Assembly (NCBI GenBank): GCA_964557155.1
Contig: CAZKZC010000005.1
Location: 1-27,549 of the forward strand
Direction: 5' to 3'
From: JAHJSY01 sp964557155
Lineage (GTDB): Bacteria > Patescibacteriota > Minisyncoccia > Minisyncoccales > GWA2-38-27
Length of the DNA: 27,549 nucleotides
Shown here: piece after piece, positions 13,415 through 19,674 of the stretch
How the letters are laid out: every line of letters starts with the position of its first letter
Position numbering within the stretch: position 1 is the first letter of the stretch
The notes under the pieces: model-generated
What the model saw: only the letters and a program-made list of their open reading frames with translations
What the model was told of the DNA's origin: nothing
The model's database searches: none
Position numbers and translations under genes: made by a program

Positions 13415-14350
13415 CTAAAAGCCGGTGGCGATGACGGTTACTTTTATTTCGCCCTTGCTAAGTTTTTCGTCTTGAATAGCACCAAAGATGACGCGAGCAT
13501 CGGAAGAAACCTCTTGAGTGATGACTTTAGCAGCTTCATCTATCTCTGTTAAGCTAATATCTTTCCCTCCAGAGACATTAAACAATATACCTTTGGCTCC
13601 CTTGCATGACAAGTCCAACAAGGGAGAGCTTAATGCCCTTCTAGCGGCCTCTTGTGCTCTATCAGGACCTTTGGCCTTACCGATACCAAACAGAGCTGAC
13701 CCAGAATCTTTCATAATTGCTTTGACATCAGCAAAGTCAATATTAATAATTCCGGGCAAAACAATTAAATCAGATATTCCCTGAACCGCCTGCCTTAATA
13801 TTTCATCACAATACCAAAAAGCACTCATAACCGTTGTTTTCGGTTCTAAAACAGAAAGTAATTTATTATTAGAAATAGTAATAAGAGTATCCACTTTCCC
13901 ATTTAACTTTTTTAAACCAGCTTGAGCAATTTCTGCTCTATGAATTCCTTCAAAAGAAAAAGGCGTTGTAACAACAGCCAATGTTAATGCTCCTAATTTT
14001 TTAGCTATATCAGCAACAACTACTGATCCTCCTGTACCACATCCGCCTCCAAAGCCACAAGCGATAAAAACCATATCTGCTCCCCTTAATGCCTCCTCTA
14101 TTTCATCTCTCTGTTCTTCAGCCGCTAACCTGCCCACTTCAGGGTTCATTCCTGTTCCCAATCCCTTGGTGATATTTCTTCCGATGCGAACTTTGGTATG
14201 ACATTTTGCTTTTTGCAAATCTTGAGCATCTGCGTTTATAGCAATTAATTCTACCCCCCTTATATTACATTTCATCATTCTTGAAATGGCATTCCCCCCA
14301 GAGCCCCCTACTCCGATAACTTTGATTTTTGTATCTGGTTTTTTACTCAT
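13415..14350 (-). CDS. ftsZ: Cell-division GTPase FtsZ lacking linker and C-terminal peptide
   Basis: The 311-residue protein has the GTPase domain (GVGGSGGNA at 13-21) and the T7 loop NIDFADV (203-209), whose acidic residues complete GTP hydrolysis in the next subunit. The tubulin signature GGGTGTG is altered to GGGCGTG (101-107; Thr to Cys). The protein ends at VIATGF, the last strand of the core, with no linker and no C-terminal peptide, the part that normally binds FtsA or ZipA. FtsZ forms the division ring. It is the last gene of the lepB-to-ftsZ operon, 5 nt after ftsA. No terminator is obvious after it. Confidence 0.93.
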   Translation of the reverse strand: MSKKPDTKIKVIGVGGSGGNAISRMMKCNIRGVELIAINADAQDLQKAKCHTKVRIGRNITKGLGTGMNPEVGRLAAEEQRDEIEEALRGADMVFIACGFGGGCGTGGSVVVADIAKKLGALTLAVVTTPFSFEGIHRAEIAQAGLKKLNGKVDTLITISNNKLLSVLEPKTTVMSAFWYCDEILRQAVQGISDLIVLPGIINIDFADVKAIMKDSGSALFGIGKAKGPDRAQEAARRALSSPLLDLSCKGAKGILFNVSGGKDISLTEIDEAAKVITQEVSSDARVIFGAIQDEKLSKGEIKVTVIATGF

Positions 14351-14355
14351 AATAA

Positions 14356-15579
14356 TTAAGGGACAAAAGTTCTGAAGATGTTCTTGAGCCTACTAGTCAA
14401 TCTGCCTTTTTTCATAGAAAGATGTTTGATATCGCCTTCTATGTCAAATCCTTCTAAAACTAAACCGCACAAGGTAGCTAAATTAGTTTCGGCATCAAAT
14501 CCAACAAACTCTTTTGGCTTACCCACACGACAAGGAAGTTTTAATTCTTTCTTTGACAAATCTCTAATTCCAATTAATTTTGCTCCTCCACCTGTCAAAA
14601 CAATTCCGGCAGGCAACATTCCTTGCTTAGAGATTTTCTTTAATTCCTTCCCAGCTAAATTGAAAATTTCCGAAACTCTGGCATCAATAATATCCGTTAG
14701 AAGTTTTGTTGAAAACTCCAATTGGTCCTCCCCATCCAATTTGATATTCTTTTCAGATTTTTTATCTTGTTTTTTAGTGACTTCTTTGCACCTTCCGTAT
14801 TCTAGCTTTATTTTCTCTGCTGTGTCAATATCTGTTTTCAAACAAATGGCAATATCATTGGTAATATGTCCCGAACCAACTGGAAAAACAGCGGCGTGAG
14901 TTAAGCTCCCTTCTTCATAAACAGCCATACCCGTTGTCCCCGATCCAATATCTAAAACACAAACTCCCAGTTCTTTTTCTCTAGGAGTTAATACTGATTT
15001 GGCGCTAGCCAAAGGGTCTGGAATTAAATCGTTTACCTGAAGTCCAGCGTCTAAAATTGTATGACTTGAATTATTAATATAGGGTGCAAAACCACAGAGA
15101 AGCAATGTTTCCGCTTCTAATCTCACCCCTTCCATATCAACTACTTCTCTTACTCCAGCCTGACCGTCAACGATAAACTCTTTAGGAAAAACCTGAATAA
15201 TTTCTTTGTTTGAATGCAGAGGAAGAGTTCTAGCTGCATTTATAACTCGATCAACATCTTCTTGAGAAATCTTTCTATCGGCTCTGGAAACAGAAACTAA
15301 TCCCCTTGAAGGAACAGATGAAATATGACCTCCTCCGATATTAGCATAAACCTTATCTATTTTTATTCCGCAATCTTGTTCAGCTTTTTCGATTAAAGAA
15401 GAAATTGTTTTTGAAACTTGAGAAACATTGATAACCACACCCTTTCTGATCCCCAAAGATGGCTCTTGATATTGAGCTAGAACTTCAAATCCCTCTCCGT
15501 CATTTTTGCGACAAGCCGAAAGCAACTTGACCGTATCAGAACCAATATCTAAAGCCGTTATTATGTGTGGTTTTGCCAT
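14356..15579 (-). CDS. ftsA: Cell-division actin-like protein FtsA
   Basis: The 407-residue protein has the actin/Hsp70 ATPase fold: phosphate 1 motif ALDIGSDTVK (9-18), phosphate 2 VLDIGSGTTGMAVYEEG (about 207-223) and the adenosine motif LTGGGAKLIG (about 328-337). The C-terminal segment SRLKNIFRTFVP is an amphipathic helix typical of membrane targeting. FtsA normally ties FtsZ filaments to the membrane through the FtsZ C-terminal peptide, which the neighbouring ftsZ lacks. The start overlaps ybeY by 19 nt. Confidence 0.92.
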   Translation of the reverse strand: MAKPHIITALDIGSDTVKLLSACRKNDGEGFEVLAQYQEPSLGIRKGVVINVSQVSKTISSLIEKAEQDCGIKIDKVYANIGGGHISSVPSRGLVSVSRADRKISQEDVDRVINAARTLPLHSNKEIIQVFPKEFIVDGQAGVREVVDMEGVRLEAETLLLCGFAPYINNSSHTILDAGLQVNDLIPDPLASAKSVLTPREKELGVCVLDIGSGTTGMAVYEEGSLTHAAVFPVGSGHITNDIAICLKTDIDTAEKIKLEYGRCKEVTKKQDKKSEKNIKLDGEDQLEFSTKLLTDIIDARVSEIFNLAGKELKKISKQGMLPAGIVLTGGGAKLIGIRDLSKKELKLPCRVGKPKEFVGFDAETNLATLCGLVLEGFDIEGDIKHLSMKKGRLTSRLKNIFRTFVP

Positions 15580-15905
15580 TTTTGTTCTTTCCCCTGCATT
15601 ATCTTAGAATGTTCATATCCTAAAACATGCAAGACTCCATGAATTAACACTTTTACTAATTCTTTTTTTGTTTTAATTACTGCTAGACAAATAACTATTT
15701 CGTTTAACCCTTCACCAAAAGATAATACATCTGTTACTTTGTCTTGGTGCCGATATTTTTTATTCAATTCTCTCATTCTTTTTTCACTAACAAAAACAAT
15801 GGATATATCCTCTCTTCTATTTTCGCCTTTTAAAACCTTTTTGGCAACCCCTGTTAAAAACTTTTCGTCAATCTTCCTCCTGGTTAAGTTGGCGACCTCA
15901 ATCAT
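15561..15905 (-). CDS. ybeY: Endoribonuclease YbeY (16S rRNA maturation)
   Basis: The 114-residue protein, short for the family (about 150), has the zinc motif HGVLHVLGYEH (about 89-99), matching HGxLHLxGYDH with Asp replaced by Glu, and KVTDVLSFG before it. YbeY takes part in 16S rRNA 3'-end processing and ribosome quality control. The start overlaps yqeY (ATGA) and the end overlaps ftsA. Confidence 0.88.
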   Translation of the reverse strand: MIEVANLTRRKIDEKFLTGVAKKVLKGENRREDISIVFVSEKRMRELNKKYRHQDKVTDVLSFGEGLNEIVICLAVIKTKKELVKVLIHGVLHVLGYEHSKIMQGKEQKWQNHT

Positions 15906-16363
15906 TGTAATAATTCTTTTACAATTTTGGAAACTAAACTGCCGTCAGCTTTACCTTTTACTCTTGGCATCAAGGCACCCATTACTTTACCAACATCTTG
16001 CATAGTTTTAGCTCCTGTTTCTTCCACGATTTGAGAAACCATGTCTCTTATTTCTTCTTCAGATAATTGTTCTGGAAGATATTTCTGTAAAACTTCCAAT
16101 TCAGTTTTTTCCTTATCGGCTAAATCTTGGCGATTCCCTTTCTCATATTCTATAATTGCTTCTCTTCTTTTTTTAGCTTCAGAGGAAATTATATCTATTC
16201 TTTCTTCTTCGGTTAAACTTCTATCTTCTTTATAGTTTTTTTCTTTTTCTTTATTAATCATAACAGCTAAAAGCATCCGTAATGTAGAACGGACGATTTC
16301 ATCATTGCTTTTAATGGCTACATTAAGTTCCTCTTTAATTTTACCTTCTACCTCTTCTGGCAT
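15902..16363 (-). CDS. yqeY: GatB/YqeY-domain protein
   Basis: The 153-residue protein consists of a GatB/YqeY domain: a helical N-terminal part (SNDEIVRSTLRMLLAVMINKE) and a C-terminal tail-like part (QDVGKVMGALMPRVKGKADG) resembling the GatB tail that contacts tRNA. The exact role of stand-alone YqeY is unsettled; tRNA-dependent amidation is the usual suggestion. It overlaps rpsU by 23 nt and ybeY by 4 nt. Confidence 0.88.
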   Translation of the reverse strand: MPEEVEGKIKEELNVAIKSNDEIVRSTLRMLLAVMINKEKEKNYKEDRSLTEEERIDIISSEAKKRREAIIEYEKGNRQDLADKEKTELEVLQKYLPEQLSEEEIRDMVSQIVEETGAKTMQDVGKVMGALMPRVKGKADGSLVSKIVKELLQ

Positions 16364-16583
16364 CTGGTTTAGCTTTACCTAATTTTTCAAGCTTTTCGTA
16401 TTCTTTTTTAAGTTCTTCTCTTCTTAAAGCTGATCTTTTCCCCATTTGTGGGCTTTTATCTTTTTCCCAGAAACGGGACCTTCTTGCTCTAAACAAAAGA
16501 CCGCTTTGTTTCACTCTTCGCGAAAAGCGCCTAACTAGACTTTGAGATGTTTCTCTGCCTTCTTTTTTGATTTCTAATGACAT
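16341..16583 (-). CDS. rpsU: Small ribosomal subunit protein bS21
   Basis: The 80-residue, very basic protein fits bS21: ETSQSLVRRFSRRVKQSGLLFRA-type opening, then RRSRFWEKDKSP and an Arg/Lys-rich tail. bS21 sits near the anti-Shine-Dalgarno region of 16S rRNA and helps translation initiation. It is somewhat longer than the E. coli protein (about 70). It overlaps the HIT gene by 10 nt and yqeY by 23 nt. Confidence 0.85.
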   Translation of the reverse strand: MSLEIKKEGRETSQSLVRRFSRRVKQSGLLFRARRSRFWEKDKSPQMGKRSALRREELKKEYEKLEKLGKAKPDARRGRR

Positions 16584-16882
16584 AATTTTTTACCACTTAA
16601 TAAATGCATGTGGACATGATCAATTACTTGACCAGCTTTCCGACCGACATTAATTTGTAAATTATATGATTCTATCCCTTTATCTTTAGCTACTTTTTGG
16701 GCAATTAGCATCATTTCCCCCATCAAATCCTTATCTTCTGGTTCTAAATGACTTATTGATTCTATGTGCTTTTTAGGGATTATTAGAAAATGAATTTCTG
16801 CCTTAGGATTTATGTCTTTAACAACGACAAAGCTATCATTTTCATAGACATCGCTTTTAATTCCACAAAAAAGACAATCCAT
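16574..16882 (-). CDS. HIT-family nucleotide hydrolase/transferase
   Basis: The 102-residue protein has the N-terminal CLFC (3-6), INPKAEIHFLIIPKKHI and the catalytic histidine triad HVHMHLL near residue 90. HIT proteins such as HinT hydrolyse nucleoside phosphoramidates and aminoacyl-AMP. It ends soon after the triad (LSGKKLCH), so the C terminus is slightly short. It starts 1 nt after the hisS stop, which suits clearing aminoacyl-adenylates. Confidence 0.88.
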   Translation of the reverse strand: MDCLFCGIKSDVYENDSFVVVKDINPKAEIHFLIIPKKHIESISHLEPEDKDLMGEMMLIAQKVAKDKGIESYNLQINVGRKAGQVIDHVHMHLLSGKKLCH

Positions 16883-16883
16883 A

Positions 16884-18161
16884 TTATTTTAACTTCTTTT
16901 TGACGATTGCTACCACCTCATCTATTTTAACAACATCTTGTTTCCCTGTTTTCATGTTTCTAACAATAACCACTCCATCTAAGGCCTCTTTCTGCCCTAA
17001 AATCAAAGTATATTTAGCTCCTAATTTATCGGCTCTATTCAATTGAGCTTTTAATGAATCTTTACCAAATGATTCAGCAACCCTAATTTTTGACTTTCTA
17101 AATTCTTCTAAAAGCCAGAGACCTTTTCTTTTGGCCATACTTCCCAATTGAGCTAAAAAGATTTGTGTTTCTGGCTCTTTAGCTCCTTCAATGTCCTGAG
17201 CTTTCATTAAAGAAACGACTCTTTCAATCCCAGCAGCTGCCCCACAAGCAGGTGTATCCCTGCCTCTCAATAGTTTGACTAGTTTATCATATCTTCCGCC
17301 TCCTGCCAAGGCGTTTTTACCGCACTCTTCAGATTCAGAGAATAATTCAAAAACTGTTTTGGTGTAATAATCAAGACCTCTCACTAAATAAGGATTAAGA
17401 GTATAGGGAAGTTCTATTTCGTCTAAAAATTCTAACACTTCCTTGAAGTGAGAATGACACTCATCACATAAATGATCTAATATTTGCGGAGCTTCGGTTT
17501 TTATTGGCTGACATTTTTCTTCTTTACAATCTAAGACTCTTAAAACATTCTCTTTGAATCTTTTTTTGCAATCTGGGCAAAGAGAAGATTCTCTACTTTT
17601 TAAATAACTTGACAAAAGCTTCTTATAATAAGGACGACAGTTACTGTCTCCAACGCTATTAATTTCAATAATTAAATCTTTTAATTTAAGTTCCTTAAAA
17701 ATATTGTAAAATATCTGAATAATTTGAGCATCTATTACCGAACTTGATTCTCCAAAAATTTCAAAACCAAATTGCCAAAATTGGCGATACCTACCTGCCT
17801 GAGGTCTTTCATAGCGATAACAAGGTCCAAAATACCAAAGCTTTAATGGTTGAGGTAAGCTATGCATACCGTTTTCAATATATGATCTAACAATTCCAGC
17901 TGTCCACTCGGGTCTCAAACTTAAAGAATCACCTCCTTTAGTTTTTAACGAATACATTTCTTTCTTAACAACATCCGTGGCTAGGCCTATTCCCTTAGTA
18001 AAAAGCTCTGTTTCTTCAACAATAGGCGTATCTATTTTCCCAAAGCCATAAAATTCAGCTATATTAGAAACAACATCATAAATCTTTTTATAATACTTTT
18101 GATCCTCTGGCAATATATCATGCATGCCAGTTACACTTTGAAATTTATTTTTGTTTGCCAT
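16884..18161 (-). CDS. hisS: Histidyl-tRNA synthetase
   Basis: The 425-residue protein has class II synthetase motifs: motif 2 (CYRYERPQAGRYRQFWQFGFE), the histidine-specific VRGLDYYTKTVFE and GGRYDKLVKLL, motif 3 (AAGIERV) and a C-terminal anticodon-binding domain. The usual LRPEGTA reads LRPEWTA here. The frame is open to 18215, but those 18 residues overlap the end of lepB and are not HisRS-like, so ATG at 18161 (before NKNKFQSVTGMHDILPE) is chosen. It starts 8 nt after lepB. Confidence 0.94.
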   Translation of the reverse strand: MANKNKFQSVTGMHDILPEDQKYYKKIYDVVSNIAEFYGFGKIDTPIVEETELFTKGIGLATDVVKKEMYSLKTKGGDSLSLRPEWTAGIVRSYIENGMHSLPQPLKLWYFGPCYRYERPQAGRYRQFWQFGFEIFGESSSVIDAQIIQIFYNIFKELKLKDLIIEINSVGDSNCRPYYKKLLSSYLKSRESSLCPDCKKRFKENVLRVLDCKEEKCQPIKTEAPQILDHLCDECHSHFKEVLEFLDEIELPYTLNPYLVRGLDYYTKTVFELFSESEECGKNALAGGGRYDKLVKLLRGRDTPACGAAAGIERVVSLMKAQDIEGAKEPETQIFLAQLGSMAKRKGLWLLEEFRKSKIRVAESFGKDSLKAQLNRADKLGAKYTLILGQKEALDGVVIVRNMKTGKQDVVKIDEVVAIVKKKLK

Positions 18162-18169
18162 AATAGTTA

Positions 18170-18769
18170 TTAATAAGCCGGAGCTCCAAATTTTGATATT
18201 GAGCCAAACGGCCAAGCTCTTAAATACACTCTTCCAATTATAAATTCTTCAAGTAACGGACCGAATCTCCTTGAATCAAAAGAATAAGGCCTGTTATCAC
18301 CCAAAACAAAATACTCATTATTTTCTAAAATTATATGAATATCGCCTGATGTTGTTAAGTCATCAGGTAAGTATTTTTCGTCTAATATATCGCCTCCATC
18401 AATAGTAATTTCCCCATCTTTTATCTTTATTTCTTCCCCCGGAAGCCCGATAACTCTTTTAATAAATCTATTTGAAGGGTCTTGAGGATATCTAAAAACT
18501 ATTACCTCTCCCCTTTCTGGTCCTCTAAATCTATAGGTAATTTCATCTATAATCAAATAATCTCCATTGGCAAAGTTAGGATCCATTGATTGACCTCTAA
18601 CAAAAAACGGCTGAAATAAAAAATATCTTATAGGAATTACTATAACAGCGGCAATAATAATTACTTTAATAACTTCCCAGGCAAAACCCAAAAAACCACT
18701 AACCCGGCTAGTTTCTCTAGCGTATTCCTCTGTGTATTCTTCGTTATTTTCCTCATCTCTATTAATCAT
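18170..18769 (-). CDS. lepB: Type I signal peptidase
   Basis: The 199-residue protein has an acidic cytoplasmic tail, a membrane segment (about 31-52), the catalytic Ser61 in RGQSMDPNF and Lys104 in RFIKRVIGLPGE, and GDNRPYSFDSRRFG (SPase box). It removes signal peptides from exported proteins at the outer face of the membrane. ATG at 18769 is chosen over a TTG six codons earlier because a -10 box (TAGAAT) overlaps that region. It is the first gene of the operon down to ftsZ and is divergent from pth. Confidence 0.93.
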   Translation of the reverse strand: MINRDEENNEEYTEEYARETSRVSGFLGFAWEVIKVIIIAAVIVIPIRYFLFQPFFVRGQSMDPNFANGDYLIIDEITYRFRGPERGEVIVFRYPQDPSNRFIKRVIGLPGEEIKIKDGEITIDGGDILDEKYLPDDLTTSGDIHIILENNEYFVLGDNRPYSFDSRRFGPLLEEFIIGRVYLRAWPFGSISKFGAPAY

Positions 18770-18777
18770 ATTAATAT

Positions 18778-18806
18778 ATTCTACCAAACTTCCATATTTT
18801 ATGCAA
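18778..18806 (-). promoter_or_regulatory. lepB operon promoter
   Basis: TTGCAT (18801-18806), a 17-nt spacer and TAGAAT (18778-18783) with TG before it; the -10 box is 8 nt from the lepB ATG. It overlaps the divergent pth promoter. Confidence 0.6.
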
Positions 18807-18809
18807 CAA

Positions 18810-18818
18810 TGCTAGAAT
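18810..18818 (+). promoter_or_regulatory. pth promoter (extended -10)
   Basis: TGCTAGAAT with TAGAAT at 18813-18818, 6 nt before the ATG at 18825 in the left copy of the pth start. This implies a leaderless pth mRNA. No good -35 box. Confidence 0.5.
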
Positions 18819-18824
18819 AATCTA

Positions 18825-18879
18825 ATGACTATTATAATTGGATTGGGAAATCCAGGGAAAAGATATACTAACACCCCGC
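18825..18879 (+). other. Duplicated pth 5' end at a scaffold gap
   Basis: These 55 nt are identical to 18980-19034, the first 55 nt of pth, and stand on the other side of a 100-N run. It is very probably a contig-end overlap that was never merged, so the true pth start follows the promoter directly. Confidence 0.9.
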
Positions 18880-18979
18880 NNNNNNNNNNNNNNNNNNNNN
18901 NNNNNNNNNNNNNNNNNNNNNNNNNNNNNNNNNNNNNNNNNNNNNNNNNNNNNNNNNNNNNNNNNNNNNNNNNNNNNNN
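18880..18979. other. Assembly gap of 100 N
   Basis: Exactly 100 undetermined bases between two identical 55-bp ends. The round length indicates a placeholder, not measured distance. Open frames running across the N run are not real genes. Confidence 0.97.
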
Positions 18980-19468
18980 ATGACTATTATAATTGGATTG
19001 GGAAATCCAGGGAAAAGATATACTAACACCCCGCATAATATTGGCTTTGAAATTATTGATAAATTTGCTAAGGAAAATAACTTTCCTGAGTTTAAGTTAT
19101 CTAAAAAATTTAATGCTTTAGTTTCAGAAAGTAATAATATACTTCTCGCAAAACCGCAAACATTCATGAACGAATCAGGCAAATCCGTAAAAAAAATCTG
19201 CGGAGGCCCGTCCTCCGCCGATTTAATTGTGGTTCATGATGATATTGATTTACCTTTGGGTAAAATTAGAATCTCTAAAAACAGAGGATCAGCTGGACAC
19301 AAAGGGGTTGAATCAATTATAAAAGAATTAGGAACAAAAAAATTCATAAGAATCAGAATAGGCGTTGAATCAAATGATGTTCTTAGAAAATTTAAAAAAG
19401 AGCAAAGAGAATTATTAAAACCAGCTATTTTAGAAGCAATAAAAAAGCTTAGCCAAATTAACGACTAA
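18980..19468 (+). CDS. pth: Peptidyl-tRNA hydrolase
   Basis: The 162-residue protein, a little short for the family (about 190), has all Pth signatures: IIGLGNPGKRY (Asn9), the catalytic His19 in TPHNIGFE, KPQTFMNESGKSV, VVHDDIDLPLGKIR and GSAGHKGVESI. It frees tRNA from peptidyl-tRNA dropped by ribosomes. Upstream sequence in this assembly is N, but the left 55-bp copy shows a -10 box 6 nt before the ATG. The gene is divergent from lepB. A 206-nt gap follows before topA. Confidence 0.95.
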   Translation: MTIIIGLGNPGKRYTNTPHNIGFEIIDKFAKENNFPEFKLSKKFNALVSESNNILLAKPQTFMNESGKSVKKICGGPSSADLIVVHDDIDLPLGKIRISKNRGSAGHKGVESIIKELGTKKFIRIRIGVESNDVLRKFKKEQRELLKPAILEAIKKLSQIND

Positions 19469-19498
19469 GCCTTCTGACAAATTACGAAAGAAAAAACA

Positions 19499-19585
19499 TC
19501 AATCTTTTTCTTTTTCGTCTGGCTCTTGCCAGATCGTCGCTAGCTCTTCCTCCGCCTCGGAAAGAGGCTCATCGTTCTTACACAT
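19499..19585 (-). CDS. Possible 28-residue acidic protein
   Basis: ATG at 19585 opens 28 codons (MCKNDEPLSEAEEELATIWQ, then an acidic tail). AAAGG lies about 10 nt upstream, and there is a strong promoter and leader ahead. It is divergent from topA and convergent with pth. It is too short to judge by homology; the transcript might instead act as an RNA, since the region holds GC-rich inverted repeats (TCTGGC/GCCAGA at 19518-19533). Confidence 0.4.
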   Translation of the reverse strand: MCKNDEPLSEAEEELATIWQEPDEKEKD

Positions 19586-19600
19586 AATTTGGACCCTTTC

Positions 19601-19668
19601 TTTAAAGAACTAAAAACAAATCTAATATACGCTACTAAAAGTATATCATATTTATTATAAAAAGTCAA
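19601..19668 (-). promoter_or_regulatory. Strong promoter with boxA-like leader, divergent from topA
   Basis: TTGACT (19663-19668), a 17-nt spacer and TATACT (19640-19645). GTTCTTTAAA at 19601-19610 begins 35 nt after the -10 start, the same design as the two DGR target leaders. Confidence 0.65.
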
Positions 19669-19674
19669 GAGATT

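Noticed and set aside
14378..14899. 173-codon plus-strand ORF inside ftsA
   Set aside because: Antisense shadow of a clear FtsA; no recognisable domain.
18812..19182. Open frames crossing the N run
   Set aside because: They exist only because N bases contain no stops.
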